NCBI RefSeq assembly: GCF_019008365.1
Contig: NZ_JAHHUL010000013.1
Span: 53,153 to 117,152, forward strand
Source of the DNA: Phosphitispora fastidiosa
GTDB lineage: Bacteria > Bacillota > Thermincolia > Thermincolales > UBA2595
Length of the DNA stretch: 64,000 bases
Direction: 5' to 3'
Below the pieces are notes generated by a model. It saw nothing but the letters and a program-made list of their open reading frames with translations, made no database searches and had not been told where the DNA came from. Numbering within the stretch: position 1 is the stretch's first letter; each line of letters starts with the position of its first letter. Position numbers and translations under genes: made by a program. Shown here one piece after another: positions 55,675 through 64,000 of this stretch.

Positions 55675-57378
55675 ATGATGTTGGCTGATTTTAATGTTGC
55701 CATAGTTGGCGCCGGCCGCGGGGGAGCAACTCTGTACAGGATCCTGAAAACCATGGAGCGCATCAATATTGCCGGGATTGCTGACAAAAACCCTCATGCT
55801 CCAGGGATGCTGCTGGCCAAAAAGGATGGTGTGTTCAACACTACGGACTTTGTGGAACTTATAAGAAAACCCGGAATTGATGTGATTATAGAAGCCACCG
55901 GTCAAAATGAGGTCCAGAGCAGGATTCATCACGTCAAGCATGGTGACACGGCAGTAATGGAAGCACAGGCTGCCGACCTGATGATGTTGATATTGGAAGA
56001 AAAAGAGAAGCTGCTGGAAATTAAAAGAATAAAAGGAGAACTTTCAGCTATTCTGAATTCGGTCCAGGAGGCCATAGAAGTTGCCGATATGAACGGGCTT
56101 ATCAAATACGTCAACCCGGCCTTCAGCAGGGTTACAGGCATTCCGGAAGAGACCCGGATAGGGCAGAATATTTTTGAGGTCTCACCGGAGGGGGCTCTGG
56201 CTCAGGCTATCCTAACTCAAAAGCCTGTGACCGGCCAGCGGAAAGTTGGCGGTTCAGATTCCGAGGTTGTCTCGAATGCATGTCCAATAGCGATTGATGG
56301 CAGTATATATGGTGCGGTGGTTTCTTTTCAACCCATTACAGATATAATGAAGCTTATGGATGAACTGAAAGATAGCTGTAACATGATCCGTAACCTGCAG
56401 AACAGGCTGGGGCAGGTTAGTGGCAGCAAATACTCCTTTGATGATTTAGCGGGACGCTCTCAGGGTATTATAGAAGCCAAACTGATGGGCAGGAAAGCAG
56501 CCTTGACAGATTCCACGGTAATAATTTACGGTGAAAGCGGGACAGGGAAAGAGCTTTTTGCCCATGCCCTGCACAAGGCAAGCAACCGCAGCGGAGCGCC
56601 ATTTATTAAAGTTAATTGTGCCGCTATACCGGAGACCCTGCTGGAAAGTGAGTTTTTTGGGCATGAGAAAGGCGCATTTACGGGAGCGACGAAAACAAAG
56701 CTCGGCAAATTTGAATTGGCTCAGGGAGGCTCCATTTTTCTGGATGAAATAGGTGATATGAACCTTTCTTTACAGTCAAAGCTGCTCAGGGTTCTTCAGG
56801 AAAAGGAAATAGAGCGGATTGGCGGGTCTGTTACTATCAAGACCGATGTTCGGGTAATTTCTGCTACCAACAGAAACCTGAAAGAGATGGTCAAAAAGGG
56901 CGATTTCAGGCAAGACCTTTTTTACAGGCTCAATGTAGTGGAGCTTCACATACCTCCCCTGAGGGAGAGGAAGGAAGACCTGAAATTATTAATAGATTAT
57001 TTTATTAGCAGGTTTAGCCGGAAACTTGGCAAAAAGGTTAAAGGGGTCTCCCGGAAAGCATATGAACGCCTTTATGTATATCACTGGCCCGGAAATATTA
57101 GGGAACTCGAAAATGTCCTTGAGAGTGCCATCATAAAAATGGACAACGGGGAAGAGGTCATTACCCATTTGCATATTGGACAATTGGCGGGAAGACTATT
57201 AGAGACAGGATCCTGGTGTCCCGGTGAAATTGTCCCAATCGAAGAAATGGAAAAGAAAATGATTAAAAGGGCTCTGGATGAATTTGGAGGCAGTTTGGAA
57301 GGCAAAAAGCAGGCGGCCTCTACCTTGAAAATTTCCCTGGCTACTCTCTATAACAAGATGAAGAAATTTGGTTACTAA
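55675..57378 (+). CDS. Sigma-54 activator with Rossmann and PAS domains
   Basis: 567 residues. N terminus (about 1-110): dinucleotide-binding Rossmann-like domain, [39 protein letters not shown]. Then a short coiled linker and a PAS domain (about 120-230, [20 protein letters not shown]). Central AAA+ domain: Walker [19 protein letters not shown], sigma-54 contact [16 protein letters not shown]-type [18 protein letters not shown] terminus: Fis-type helix-turn-helix ([22 protein letters not shown]). ATG 55675 or 55678 after GGAGAGGGGGG. Likely activates the two sigma-54 promoters that flank it. Confidence 0.9.
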   Translation: MMLADFNVAIVGAGRGGATLYRILKTMERINIAGIADKNPHAPGMLLAKKDGVFNTTDFVELIRKPGIDVIIEATGQNEVQSRIHHVKHGDTAVMEAQAADLMMLILEEKEKLLEIKRIKGELSAILNSVQEAIEVADMNGLIKYVNPAFSRVTGIPEETRIGQNIFEVSPEGALAQAILTQKPVTGQRKVGGSDSEVVSNACPIAIDGSIYGAVVSFQPITDIMKLMDELKDSCNMIRNLQNRLGQVSGSKYSFDDLAGRSQGIIEAKLMGRKAALTDSTVIIYGESGTGKELFAHALHKASNRSGAPFIKVNCAAIPETLLESEFFGHEKGAFTGATKTKLGKFELAQGGSIFLDEIGDMNLSLQSKLLRVLQEKEIERIGGSVTIKTDVRVISATNRNLKEMVKKGDFRQDLFYRLNVVELHIPPLRERKEDLKLLIDYFISRFSRKLGKKVKGVSRKAYERLYVYHWPGNIRELENVLESAIIKMDNGEEVITHLHIGQLAGRLLETGSWCPGEIVPIEEMEKKMIKRALDEFGGSLEGKKQAASTLKISLATLYNKMKKFGY

Positions 57379-57407
57379 GATATAAGACGTAAGGGTCTCA
57401 CTATGTT

Positions 57408-57445
57408 ATTCTAAAATTTAGAATAATTATTGCAATAATTAGAAT
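57408..57445 (+). promoter_or_regulatory. Compound palindrome (possible activator site)
   Basis: ATTCTAAA-A-TTTAGAAT (57408-57424) abuts the perfect 16-bp palindrome AATTATTGCAATAATT (57425-57440), then AGAAT. It lies about 115-150 bp upstream of the sigma-54 promoter at 57559. AT-rich and without a T run, so an operator rather than a terminator. Confidence 0.6.
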
Positions 57446-57558
57446 AGCTTGTGGCTGTAACGTTTATACCCTGTCTCGTTTCATGGTGTTATAAGAATTA
57501 AAACTTTCAAAGGTGTCTGAAAGGCCGGAAACTCAGGGAAACAGGGGACAATGAGGTC

Positions 57559-57574
57559 TGGCATGGTATTTGCA
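57559..57574 (+). promoter_or_regulatory. Sigma-54 promoter of the fumarase operon
   Basis: TGGCATGGTATTTGCA has GG and GC separated by exactly 10 bases; it shares TGGCAT with the sucC promoter. It lies 44 bases before the fumarase start. Confidence 0.8.
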
Positions 57575-57617
57575 TTACCATATAGAAAAGATATAGAAAA
57601 GTTTTGGGGGGGTTTGC

Positions 57618-58460
57618 ATGAAAACAATCAAATATGAGGACATTGTCAGTGTAGTCAGCGGATTGTGTCAGGAGGCAAATTACTATCTGGAGGAAGATGT
57701 TCTGAGAGCTATCCAGAAAAGCCGGGAACAGGAAGATTCTCCCCTTGGCATCAATATTCTCGACCAGTTGATTGAAAATGCGAAAATAGCCCGGGAAGAA
57801 AGGCTGCCGATGTGTCAGGACACGGGTTTTGCGGTATTTTTTGTGGAAGTCGGGCAGGATCTTCGCCTTGAAGGGGGTGTCCTGGAAGATGCAATTAATG
57901 AAGGTGTACGGCAGGGTTATACTGAGGGCTACCTAAGGAAATCCATAGTTGGGCATCCCCTGGAAAGAAAAAATACCGGGGATAATACTCCGGCCATAAT
58001 TTATACCAACCTGGTGGCTGGGGATAAACTGAAAATCACCATTGCTCCCAAGGGAGGCGGTAGTGAGAACATGAGTGGTGTCAGAATGCTGAAGCCGGCC
58101 CAGGGAGTCGAGGGTGTGAAGAGTTTTGTTATTGAGACTGTAGATAAGGCCGGTTCTAATCCCTGCCCGCCAATTGTTGTGGGGGTAGGCATTGGGGGAA
58201 CCATGGAAAAGGCGGCGCTCCTGGCCAAACAGGCTCTCCTGAGACCGCTGGATCAGCGGCATGAGGACCCGTCTATAGCAACTTTGGAAGAGGACCTGCT
58301 GGAGGAGATAAACAAATTGGGCATTGGGCCCCAGGGTCTTGGCGGCAGGACAACTGCACTGGCTGTTAATGTAGAGATTTTTCCGGCACATATTGCAAGT
58401 CTGCCGGTGGCAGTAAACATTAACTGTCATTCAGCACGGCACAAAACTATTATTTTATGA
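57618..58460 (+). CDS. Class I fumarase, alpha subunit
   Basis: 280 residues of the iron-sulfur fumarate hydratase: PMCQDTGFAVFF and NPCPPIVVGVGIGG, with conserved cysteines for a 4Fe-4S cluster (CQDTG, NPCP, and NINCHS near the C terminus). Oxygen-sensitive, fitting an anaerobe. Works with the beta subunit next door. First gene of the second sigma-54 operon. GTTTTGGGGGGG precedes ATG 57618. Confidence 0.92.
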   Translation: MKTIKYEDIVSVVSGLCQEANYYLEEDVLRAIQKSREQEDSPLGINILDQLIENAKIAREERLPMCQDTGFAVFFVEVGQDLRLEGGVLEDAINEGVRQGYTEGYLRKSIVGHPLERKNTGDNTPAIIYTNLVAGDKLKITIAPKGGGSENMSGVRMLKPAQGVEGVKSFVIETVDKAGSNPCPPIVVGVGIGGTMEKAALLAKQALLRPLDQRHEDPSIATLEEDLLEEINKLGIGPQGLGGRTTALAVNVEIFPAHIASLPVAVNINCHSARHKTIIL

Positions 58461-58475
58461 GGGAGGGTGGTTTGA

Positions 58476-59030
58476 TTGGCTGAATATACAGTGGCAGCGC
58501 CTTTGGATGATGATATGATTGAAAAACTAGAAGCCGGGGACTTGGTGTTCCTTAATGGTACGATTTATACCGGTCGGGATGCGGCACATAAAAAATTATT
58601 TGAATTGATACAGGAGGGCAAAGAACTGCCTGTTGATCTCACAGGTCAGATAATATATTACGTGGGACCTTCTCCGGCTAGGCCGGGACAGGTAATTGGT
58701 TCTGCGGGACCCACCACCAGCGGGCGTATGGATGCATACACACCGGCCCTGCTGGACCTTGGCTTAAAAGGTATGATTGGCAAAGGCCTGCGTTCCCGGG
58801 AAGTGCTTGATTCCATCAAAAAAAACAGGGCAATTTACTTTGCGGCTACTGGAGGGGCGGCTGCCCTTATTTCAAAACGCATCATCAAGTCAGAAGTTGT
58901 TGCTTATCCTGAGCTGGGTCCGGAAGCTATATACCGGTTGGAGGTCGAGAACTTCCCGGTGATTGTCGTTAATGATACCCATGGTGGAGATATGTACAAC
59001 ATGGGCCGTCAACAGTACCAGGGCGAATAA
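58476..59030 (+). CDS. Class I fumarase, beta subunit
   Basis: 184 residues from TTG 58476 after GGGAGGG. Signatures: GDLVFLNGTIYTGRDAAHKK, YVGPSPARPGQVIGSAGPTTSGRMD, GKGLRSREV, YFAATGGAAALIS. Completes the two-part fumarase or tartrate-dehydratase-like enzyme; the succinate dehydrogenase context points to fumarate/malate. Confidence 0.92.
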   Translation: MAEYTVAAPLDDDMIEKLEAGDLVFLNGTIYTGRDAAHKKLFELIQEGKELPVDLTGQIIYYVGPSPARPGQVIGSAGPTTSGRMDAYTPALLDLGLKGMIGKGLRSREVLDSIKKNRAIYFAATGGAAALISKRIIKSEVVAYPELGPEAIYRLEVENFPVIVVNDTHGGDMYNMGRQQYQGE

Positions 59031-59061
59031 AATACATTTCCCTGAAGGGAGGATGCGGGTT

Positions 59062-59679
59062 ATGGGATTTATAACGGGTAATTTTCTTGAAAGAAAGATA
59101 CATTCTCTGACTGGAATCATTCCAATAGGGGTTTTCCTGCTGGAACATCTGATTACAAATTCCTTTGCCCTGAAAGGACCGGAATATTACAACCAAAAAA
59201 TTGAAGCATTCCAGCAGATTCCTTTCCTGGTTCCTATTGAAATCCTGCTGATAGCAGTTCCCCTGGCATTTCACACTATATTGGGTCTATATTATGTATA
59301 TCTTTCAAAGAATAATGTGCTGCAATATAAGTATTTCCGCAACTACATGTTTTACCTGCAACGGATAACGGCAATCGTTACCTTCCTGTTTGTGATTTAC
59401 CATGCCTATACAGCGAGGATCGCCAGGGCAATATCAGGTATAGAAATATCATACGAGTTTATGAACGGCATTCTAGCTCAACCGCTTTTCTTCATTATAT
59501 ATTTAGTGGGGTTGTTGGCTGCAGTGTTTCACTTTTCAAACGGGATTTACACCTTTGCCATTAGCTGGGGAATTACTTTGGGGCCAAGGTCTCAAAAGAT
59601 TTTACAGAATGTATGTACAGCATTGTTTTTGATAATGTCCGGCGCCGGCACTGTTGGATTAATAGCTTTAGCAGGGTAG
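59062..59679 (+). CDS. sdhC: Succinate dehydrogenase/fumarate reductase cytochrome b subunit
   Basis: 205 residues with five predicted helices, the b558 type of Bacillus and Wolinella. Heme-ligand histidines are in RKIHSLTGIIPIG, LLEHLITN, AFHTILGLYY, VIYHAYTAR and FHFSNGIYTF. ATG 59062 fits GAAGGGAGG better than ATG 59053. The two-heme architecture can couple succinate oxidation by menaquinone, which is uphill, to the proton gradient, as needed in propionate oxidation. Confidence 0.9.
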   Translation: MGFITGNFLERKIHSLTGIIPIGVFLLEHLITNSFALKGPEYYNQKIEAFQQIPFLVPIEILLIAVPLAFHTILGLYYVYLSKNNVLQYKYFRNYMFYLQRITAIVTFLFVIYHAYTARIARAISGIEISYEFMNGILAQPLFFIIYLVGLLAAVFHFSNGIYTFAISWGITLGPRSQKILQNVCTALFLIMSGAGTVGLIALAG

Positions 59680-59696
59680 AAGGGAGTTGTATTTAC

Positions 59697-61424
59697 ATGA
59701 AAGTCATTGTTATCGGCGGCGGACTGGCAGGCCTTCTGAGTATAATAAAGGCTGCAGAAGCAGGGGCTGAAGTAGATGCTTTTTCTCTGGTGCCGTTTAA
59801 ACGTTCGCACTCCATTTGTGCTCAGGGAGGAATTAATGCGGCTCTGAATACCAAAGGTGAAAATGACAGTATTCAGCAGCACTTTGAGGATACCATTGTC
59901 GGAGGGGATTTCCTGGCCAACCAGACGCCGGTTAAGGGACTGGTGGAAGCGGCGCCGGGATTGATTTACGCCTTTGACCGCATGGGAGTGATGTTTAACA
60001 GGACTTCTGAGGGTTTTATTGACCTCAGGATGTTTGGCGGGGTAAAGAACAGGAGAACAGCTTTTGCCGGAGCGACCACCGGTCAACAGCTGCTTTATGC
60101 CCTTGATGAGCAAGTTAGAAAATGGGTTGCGGCCGGTAAGGTCAAGGAATATATTGGCTGGGAGTTCCTTTCCGCGGTTATTGATGATGAGGGCTTATGC
60201 CGCGGTATAACCGCACAGGACCTTAATTCAATGGAAATACATGCATTTCCTGCAGATGCGGTAATTCTGGCAACAGGCGGAGAAGGTATGATATATGGTA
60301 AAAGCACCAACTCGGTAATCTGTACCGGGAGCGCTGCCGGAGCAGTGTATCAGCAAGGAGTGTCTTTTGCTAATGGTGAGTTTGTACAGTTTCACCCAAC
60401 TGCAATGCCGGGTGATGATAAGCTGAGGTTGATGTCTGAGGCCTCGAGGGGTGAAGGAGGACGTATCTGGACCTATAAAGACGGCAAGCCATGGTATTTT
60501 CTCGAGGAGTGGTATCCGGCCTATGGCAATCTGGTGCCAAGGGATATTGCCTCAAGGGCTATCTACAAGGTATGTGTCGAGATGGGACTAGGGGTTGATG
60601 GTAAAAACCAGGTTTACCTGGACCTGACCCATAAAGACCCCGAATTTCTGGAGGTACGCCTTGGCGGGATTATGGAGATATACCGCAATTTCTATGGAGA
60701 GGATCCTGTCAAGGTACCAATGAAGATATTCCCGGCGCCGCACTATTTTATGGGTGGGATGTATGTCGACTCTAACCACATGACCGATATTCCCGGCCTG
60801 TTTGCAGCCGGAGAGTGTGATTATATGTACCACGGGGCCAACCGCCTGGGAGCCAATTCCCTGTTGTCGGCGTCTTACAGTGGCTACATTTGCGGGCCCA
60901 ATGCAATCAAATACATAAAAGGGATGAAGAAATCGGCTGCAGATGTCTCCCAGTCGGTATTTGACAGGGAGTTGACCCGCCAAAAGGATATTGCGGAGTC
61001 AATCTATCGTATGGATGGGATTGAAAACCCCTATGTTATCCATGAGGAACTGGGCGAAGCCATGATAACAGATGTAGGCGTTGTCAGGTATGAAAAGAGC
61101 CTGATGAGGGGTGACAATAAGTTACAGGAATTGATGGAGCGGTTCAAAAATATCGGTATCCACGATACGGGCCGCTGGGCCAATGAGGTTGTGCCGTTTG
61201 TCCGGCAGTTATGGAATATGCTGCAGCTAGCCCGGGTTATTACTCTGGGAGCATTTAACAGGAAGGAAAGCAGGGGTTCACACTATATGCCCGATTATCC
61301 TGAACGTAATGACGACCAGTGGCTCAAAACAACCAAGGCATACTGGACTGAATCCGGACCCAGGTTTGAGTATGAAGATGTGGATGTTTCGCTGCTTAAA
61401 CCCAGGGCTAGAAAATATGATTAA
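59697..61424 (+). CDS. sdhA: Succinate dehydrogenase/fumarate reductase flavoprotein
   Basis: 575 residues from ATG 59697. FAD motif VIVIGGGLAGLLSIIKAAEAG, the FAD-linked histidine in KRSHSICAQGGINAAL, substrate loop FVQFHPTAMPG, SEASRGEGGRIW and RLGANSLLSASYSG. B558-type (Bacillus-like) flavoprotein. The longer frame starting in sdhC is not used. Confidence 0.94.
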   Translation: MKVIVIGGGLAGLLSIIKAAEAGAEVDAFSLVPFKRSHSICAQGGINAALNTKGENDSIQQHFEDTIVGGDFLANQTPVKGLVEAAPGLIYAFDRMGVMFNRTSEGFIDLRMFGGVKNRRTAFAGATTGQQLLYALDEQVRKWVAAGKVKEYIGWEFLSAVIDDEGLCRGITAQDLNSMEIHAFPADAVILATGGEGMIYGKSTNSVICTGSAAGAVYQQGVSFANGEFVQFHPTAMPGDDKLRLMSEASRGEGGRIWTYKDGKPWYFLEEWYPAYGNLVPRDIASRAIYKVCVEMGLGVDGKNQVYLDLTHKDPEFLEVRLGGIMEIYRNFYGEDPVKVPMKIFPAPHYFMGGMYVDSNHMTDIPGLFAAGECDYMYHGANRLGANSLLSASYSGYICGPNAIKYIKGMKKSAADVSQSVFDRELTRQKDIAESIYRMDGIENPYVIHEELGEAMITDVGVVRYEKSLMRGDNKLQELMERFKNIGIHDTGRWANEVVPFVRQLWNMLQLARVITLGAFNRKESRGSHYMPDYPERNDDQWLKTTKAYWTESGPRFEYEDVDVSLLKPRARKYD

Positions 61425-61437
61425 TGGGGGGATTAAT

Positions 61438-62184
61438 ATGCCTGATTATATTCACCTCAAAATAAAAAGACAAAACGGCAGCAGGGATTTCCCTAAGTGG
61501 GAAGAATTTAAAGTTCCATATAAGCCAAACATGAACGTATTATCGGTATTAATGGAAATTCGGAAAAAACCGGTTAATGCAAACGGCGAAAAGACTACAT
61601 CGGTAGTCTGGGATTGTTCGTGCCTGGAAGAGGTGTGCGGGGCCTGCACAATGATTATTAACGGCAAGGTCAGACAGGCTTGCAGTGCATTAATTGATAA
61701 AATGCCACAGCCGATTACACTGGAACCGTTGAGTAAGTTTCCGGTAGTGCGTGACCTCAAGGTTGACCGGGAGCTCCTTTTTGAACATCTTAAAAAGGTC
61801 AAGGCCTGGGTCAATATTGACGGAACTTTTGATCTGGGGCCAGGTCCCCGGGTATCGGAGCGGGAAAGGCGATGGATGTATGAGATTTCACGCTGTATGA
61901 CATGTGGCTGCTGTTATGAAGCATGTCCGAACTTTAACTCCAGGTCAAGCTTTATCGGCCCGGCGCCTCTTGCCCAGGTATTGCGCTTCAACAAACACCC
62001 CATTGGCGCCATGACCCAGGAAGAGCGTATGGAAACAATTATGGGCGAAGGGGGCATCACAGATTGCGGTAATTCCCAAAACTGCATTGAGGCATGCCCA
62101 AAAAATATTCCCCTGACTACAGCCATAGCTCAATTGAACAGGGATACCACAATACACGGAATCAGGAATTGGTTCAGAAAATAA
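61438..62184 (+). CDS. sdhB: Succinate dehydrogenase/fumarate reductase iron-sulfur subunit
   Basis: 248 residues from ATG 61438 after AATGGGGGG. 2Fe-2S domain DCSCLEEVCGACTMIINGK; C-terminal clusters CMTCGCCYEACPNF and CIEACPKNIPLT. The last motif supplies the 3Fe-4S and 4Fe-4S ligands. Connects flavin to the cytochrome b subunit. Confidence 0.94.
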   Translation: MPDYIHLKIKRQNGSRDFPKWEEFKVPYKPNMNVLSVLMEIRKKPVNANGEKTTSVVWDCSCLEEVCGACTMIINGKVRQACSALIDKMPQPITLEPLSKFPVVRDLKVDRELLFEHLKKVKAWVNIDGTFDLGPGPRVSERERRWMYEISRCMTCGCCYEACPNFNSRSSFIGPAPLAQVLRFNKHPIGAMTQEERMETIMGEGGITDCGNSQNCIEACPKNIPLTTAIAQLNRDTTIHGIRNWFRK

Positions 62185-62199
62185 AGGGGGCGGTTAAGA

Positions 62200-63432
62200 G
62201 TGAGTGACCTTAAGGAAAGGGCGCTGCAGCTGCATAAGGAGTTGGTTGGAAAAATTGAAGTAACCAGCAAAGTTGAAGTTGACAGCATGGATGCTCTAAG
62301 CCTGGCATATACACCCGGGGTTGCAGAACCCTGTAAGGTTATCCATCAAAACCCGGATGCAGTGTATGAGTATACTGCGCGGGGCAATATGGTTGCTGTA
62401 ATTTCTGACGGTACTGCTGTTCTCGGGCTTGGGGACATCGGGCCCCTTGCGGCTATGCCGGTAATGGAGGGCAAATGTGTTCTTTTCAAGAAATTTGCCG
62501 GAGTAGATGCTTTTCCACTTTGTATTGCAACAAAAGATGTTGATGAAATCGTCCGGGTGGTCAAAGCTCTGGAGCCAAGCTTTGGCGGAGTTAATCTGGA
62601 AGATATATCAGCGCCCAGGTGTTTTGAGATAGAAGCCAGGTTAAAGAAGGAAACCAGTATCCCAATATTCCATGATGACCAGCATGGTACAGCAGTAGTG
62701 GTCCTGGCAGCCCTGTTAAATGCTTTGAGGGTTACTGGCAAGAAGCTGGATGAAATAAAGCTCGTCCTTAATGGAGCAGGTTCAGCCGGTATTGCCATTA
62801 CAAAGCTGCTGCTTCAGGCAGGTTTAAAAAATGGGGTTCTTGTTGACCGCTTCGGGGTAGTCTGTGAGGGTGAGGAATGGATGAATCCGGCCCAGACTAA
62901 AATGGCTGAGGTAACTAACCGGGACAAAATCAGGGGAACACTGGCTGATGCCATTAAAGGCGCGGATGTATTTATCGGTGTTTCTGCTCCGGGGGTTTTG
63001 ACGAAGGAAATGGTTGCTTTAATGAACACTGACCCGATAGTCTTTGCAATGGCCAATCCGGTACCGGAAATAAACCCGGATGAGGCTTTGGCGGCAGGGG
63101 CGGCCGTGGTAGGCACAGGGCGATCTGATTATGCCAACCAGGTCAATAATGTGCTGGCATTTCCAGGAATATTCAGGGGTGCTCTTGAAGTGCGCGCATC
63201 TGATATAAATGAGGAAATGAAGGTGGCCGCAGCATATGCTATTGCAGGTTTAATAGGTGATGCCGAGAGAAGAAGGGATTATATCTTACCCAGAGCTTTT
63301 GACCCGAGAGTAGCTCCTGAGGTTGCTGCAGCTGTTGCCAGGGCAGCTGTGGAATCAGGTGTCGCCCGGGTAAAGACACCGGTGGATTATGATAAGATAA
63401 AGGAAAAAACGAGGAAACTCGTCGGGAAATAA
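62200..63432 (+). CDS. NAD-dependent malic enzyme
   Basis: 410 residues from GTG 62200 after AAAGGGGGCGG. Signatures: LSLAYTPGVAEPCK, SDGTAVLGLGDIGPLAAMPVMEGK, catalytic/metal IFHDDQHGTAVV, and NAD fold VLNGAGSAGIAITKLLLQ. Short bacterial MaeB/MaeA-like form without a phosphotransacetylase domain. It decarboxylates malate to pyruvate, bypassing oxaloacetate, and ends the operon. Confidence 0.92.
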   Translation: MSDLKERALQLHKELVGKIEVTSKVEVDSMDALSLAYTPGVAEPCKVIHQNPDAVYEYTARGNMVAVISDGTAVLGLGDIGPLAAMPVMEGKCVLFKKFAGVDAFPLCIATKDVDEIVRVVKALEPSFGGVNLEDISAPRCFEIEARLKKETSIPIFHDDQHGTAVVVLAALLNALRVTGKKLDEIKLVLNGAGSAGIAITKLLLQAGLKNGVLVDRFGVVCEGEEWMNPAQTKMAEVTNRDKIRGTLADAIKGADVFIGVSAPGVLTKEMVALMNTDPIVFAMANPVPEINPDEALAAGAAVVGTGRSDYANQVNNVLAFPGIFRGALEVRASDINEEMKVAAAYAIAGLIGDAERRRDYILPRAFDPRVAPEVAAAVARAAVESGVARVKTPVDYDKIKEKTRKLVGK

Positions 63433-63454
63433 GCCTGTGAATATGTTTATATTA

Positions 63455-63486
63455 GGCTCTTTGCATTATCGCAGAGAGCCTTTTCG
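63455..63486 (+). terminator. Terminator of the fumarase-malic enzyme operon
   Basis: GGCTCTTTGC (63455-63464) pairs with GCAGAGAGCC (63471-63480), then TTTT. Confidence 0.8.
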
Positions 63487-63510
63487 GTAGATTCAACTTA
63501 CCACAGAATT

Positions 63511-63558
63511 CCCTTCGGAAATATATCTGCCCCTATCGTACAGATATCAAATGAAGGG
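63511..63558. repeat. Nested inverted repeat sharing an end with the 118-bp element
   Basis: CCCTTC...GAAGGG encloses ATATCTG (63523-63529) and CAGATAT (63541-63547). The stretch 63517-63537 (GGAAATATATCTGCCCCTA) nearly matches the right end of the element at 26233-26252. Confidence 0.5.
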
Positions 63559-63627
63559 TATTTAAATTGGCAAAACAGGGCAGGGTAATATTATCATAGA
63601 ATAAACAGATATTTTTGAGGAAAGTTG

Positions 63628-63657
63628 TTGACAAGATGCTTACAGGTGTGCTATATT
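63628..63657 (+). promoter_or_regulatory. rRNA operon promoter P1
   Basis: TTGACA (63628-63633), 18-bp spacer, TATATT (63652-63657). First of three tandem promoters ahead of a presumed 16S gene beyond the window. Confidence 0.75.
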
Positions 63658-63768
63658 AGTCAATGTCGATGCCACACCAATGGCCGAGAACCTGGGACGA
63701 AGTCCAGTCTCGTTTTCATTATAAACACCGTTATATGACATGATATTAATTTATCCAGAGATTACCGG

Positions 63769-63798
63769 TTGATTGATGAGCCATAGTTGTGGTAAGAT
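63769..63798 (+). promoter_or_regulatory. rRNA operon promoter P2
   Basis: TTGATT (63769-63774), 18-bp spacer, TAAGAT (63793-63798); its context resembles P3, suggesting duplication. Confidence 0.6.
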
Positions 63799-63856
63799 GT
63801 AAATCCGGGCTTGAGAGAGCCGCGTAGAGCTTCGAAAAAACAGCAGAGGTTACCAG

Positions 63857-63886
63857 TTGACTCGAGAGGGTCAAGTGTGGTAAGAT
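63857..63886 (+). promoter_or_regulatory. rRNA operon promoter P3
   Basis: TTGACT (63857-63862), 18-bp spacer, TAAGAT (63881-63886). It is followed by hairpin TTCCGCGGCA/TGCCGCAGGAA and the boxA-like GGTCTTTGAAAACTGAAC (about 63924), typical of leaders before 16S rRNA. No 16S sequence lies within the window. Confidence 0.65.
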
Positions 63887-64000
63887 AAAGTTCCGCGGCA
63901 GAGATGCCGCAGGAACAACCGATGGTCTTTGAAAACTGAACAGTGGAGAGATGGTTGTGAACGAGCCAATAAACGTTAGCCGAGAGCTAAGCCGTATTGG

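Overview
The window looks like a chromosome segment from a spore-forming, anaerobic Firmicute of the Peptococcaceae (Pelotomaculum/Desulfotomaculum) type. The reasons are the Bacillus-like order recF-remB-gyrB-gyrA and dnaX-ybaB-recR...yaaL-bofA (BofA implies sporulation), abundant leader RNAs (glycine riboswitch, two T-boxes), many TTG/GTG starts with strong Shine-Dalgarno sites, multiheme c-type cytochromes, and a full methylmalonyl-CoA (propionate/succinate) operon with sigma-54 control. The genus assignment is inference.

Layout. 1-5085: end of recF, remB, gyrB, gyrA. 5086-9600: an unusual block with five copies of a tandem AGTCC-type RNA element ending in hairpins, two tiny Com-like zinc-ribbon proteins, two paralogous two-helix membrane peptides, and a cytochrome operon (seven-heme c, membrane b, a 39-residue membrane peptide, six-heme NrfH-like c). 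9777-11253: pdxS-pdxT (vitamin B6). 11250-16750: a serine block of tandem glycine riboswitch, terminator and serine T-box ahead of serC-serA, then serS behind an attenuator-like leader, and tRNA-Ser(UGA), tRNA-Ser(GCU) and two tRNA-Arg genes. 16849-17469: tadA and tRNA-Ser(CGA).

17413-24966 is an accessory region at the 3' end of tRNA-Ser(CGA). A 970-bp unit carrying only a toxin-antitoxin pair is bounded by a 58-bp tRNA repeat. It is followed by a ~6.2 kb unit bounded by a ~260-bp repeat of a hydrolase 3' end, which carries AbiE, transposase debris and a frameshifted Eco57I-type methylase. 24752-31912: alpha/beta hydrolase, a large MalT-like regulator, a DUF4342 protein with a two-component system. 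32091-35951: PAS-protein remnant, tRNA-Ser(GGA), SRP RNA, dnaX-ybaB-recR. 36011-39398: a phenylalanine T-box with a duplicated decision module, aroF, pheA (dehydratase-ACT-mutase order), yaaL, bofA. 39442-43044: a P-loop protein without a usual start codon and a four-subunit 2-oxoacid:ferredoxin oxidoreductase. 43050-43293: a GC-rich palindromic element.

44217-63432 is the metabolic core: sucCD, methylmalonyl-CoA mutase (two subunits), epimerase, carboxyltransferase, biotin carboxylase, biotin carrier, acyl-CoA synthetase, MeaB and a sigma-54 activator; then fumarase, succinate dehydrogenase/fumarate reductase and malic enzyme. Together these interconvert propionate and pyruvate through methylmalonyl-CoA, succinate, fumarate and malate. 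Each half is preceded by a good -24/-12 (sigma-54) promoter and an upstream array of short palindromic sites, and the activator gene lies between them. The window ends in the multi-promoter leader of an rRNA operon.
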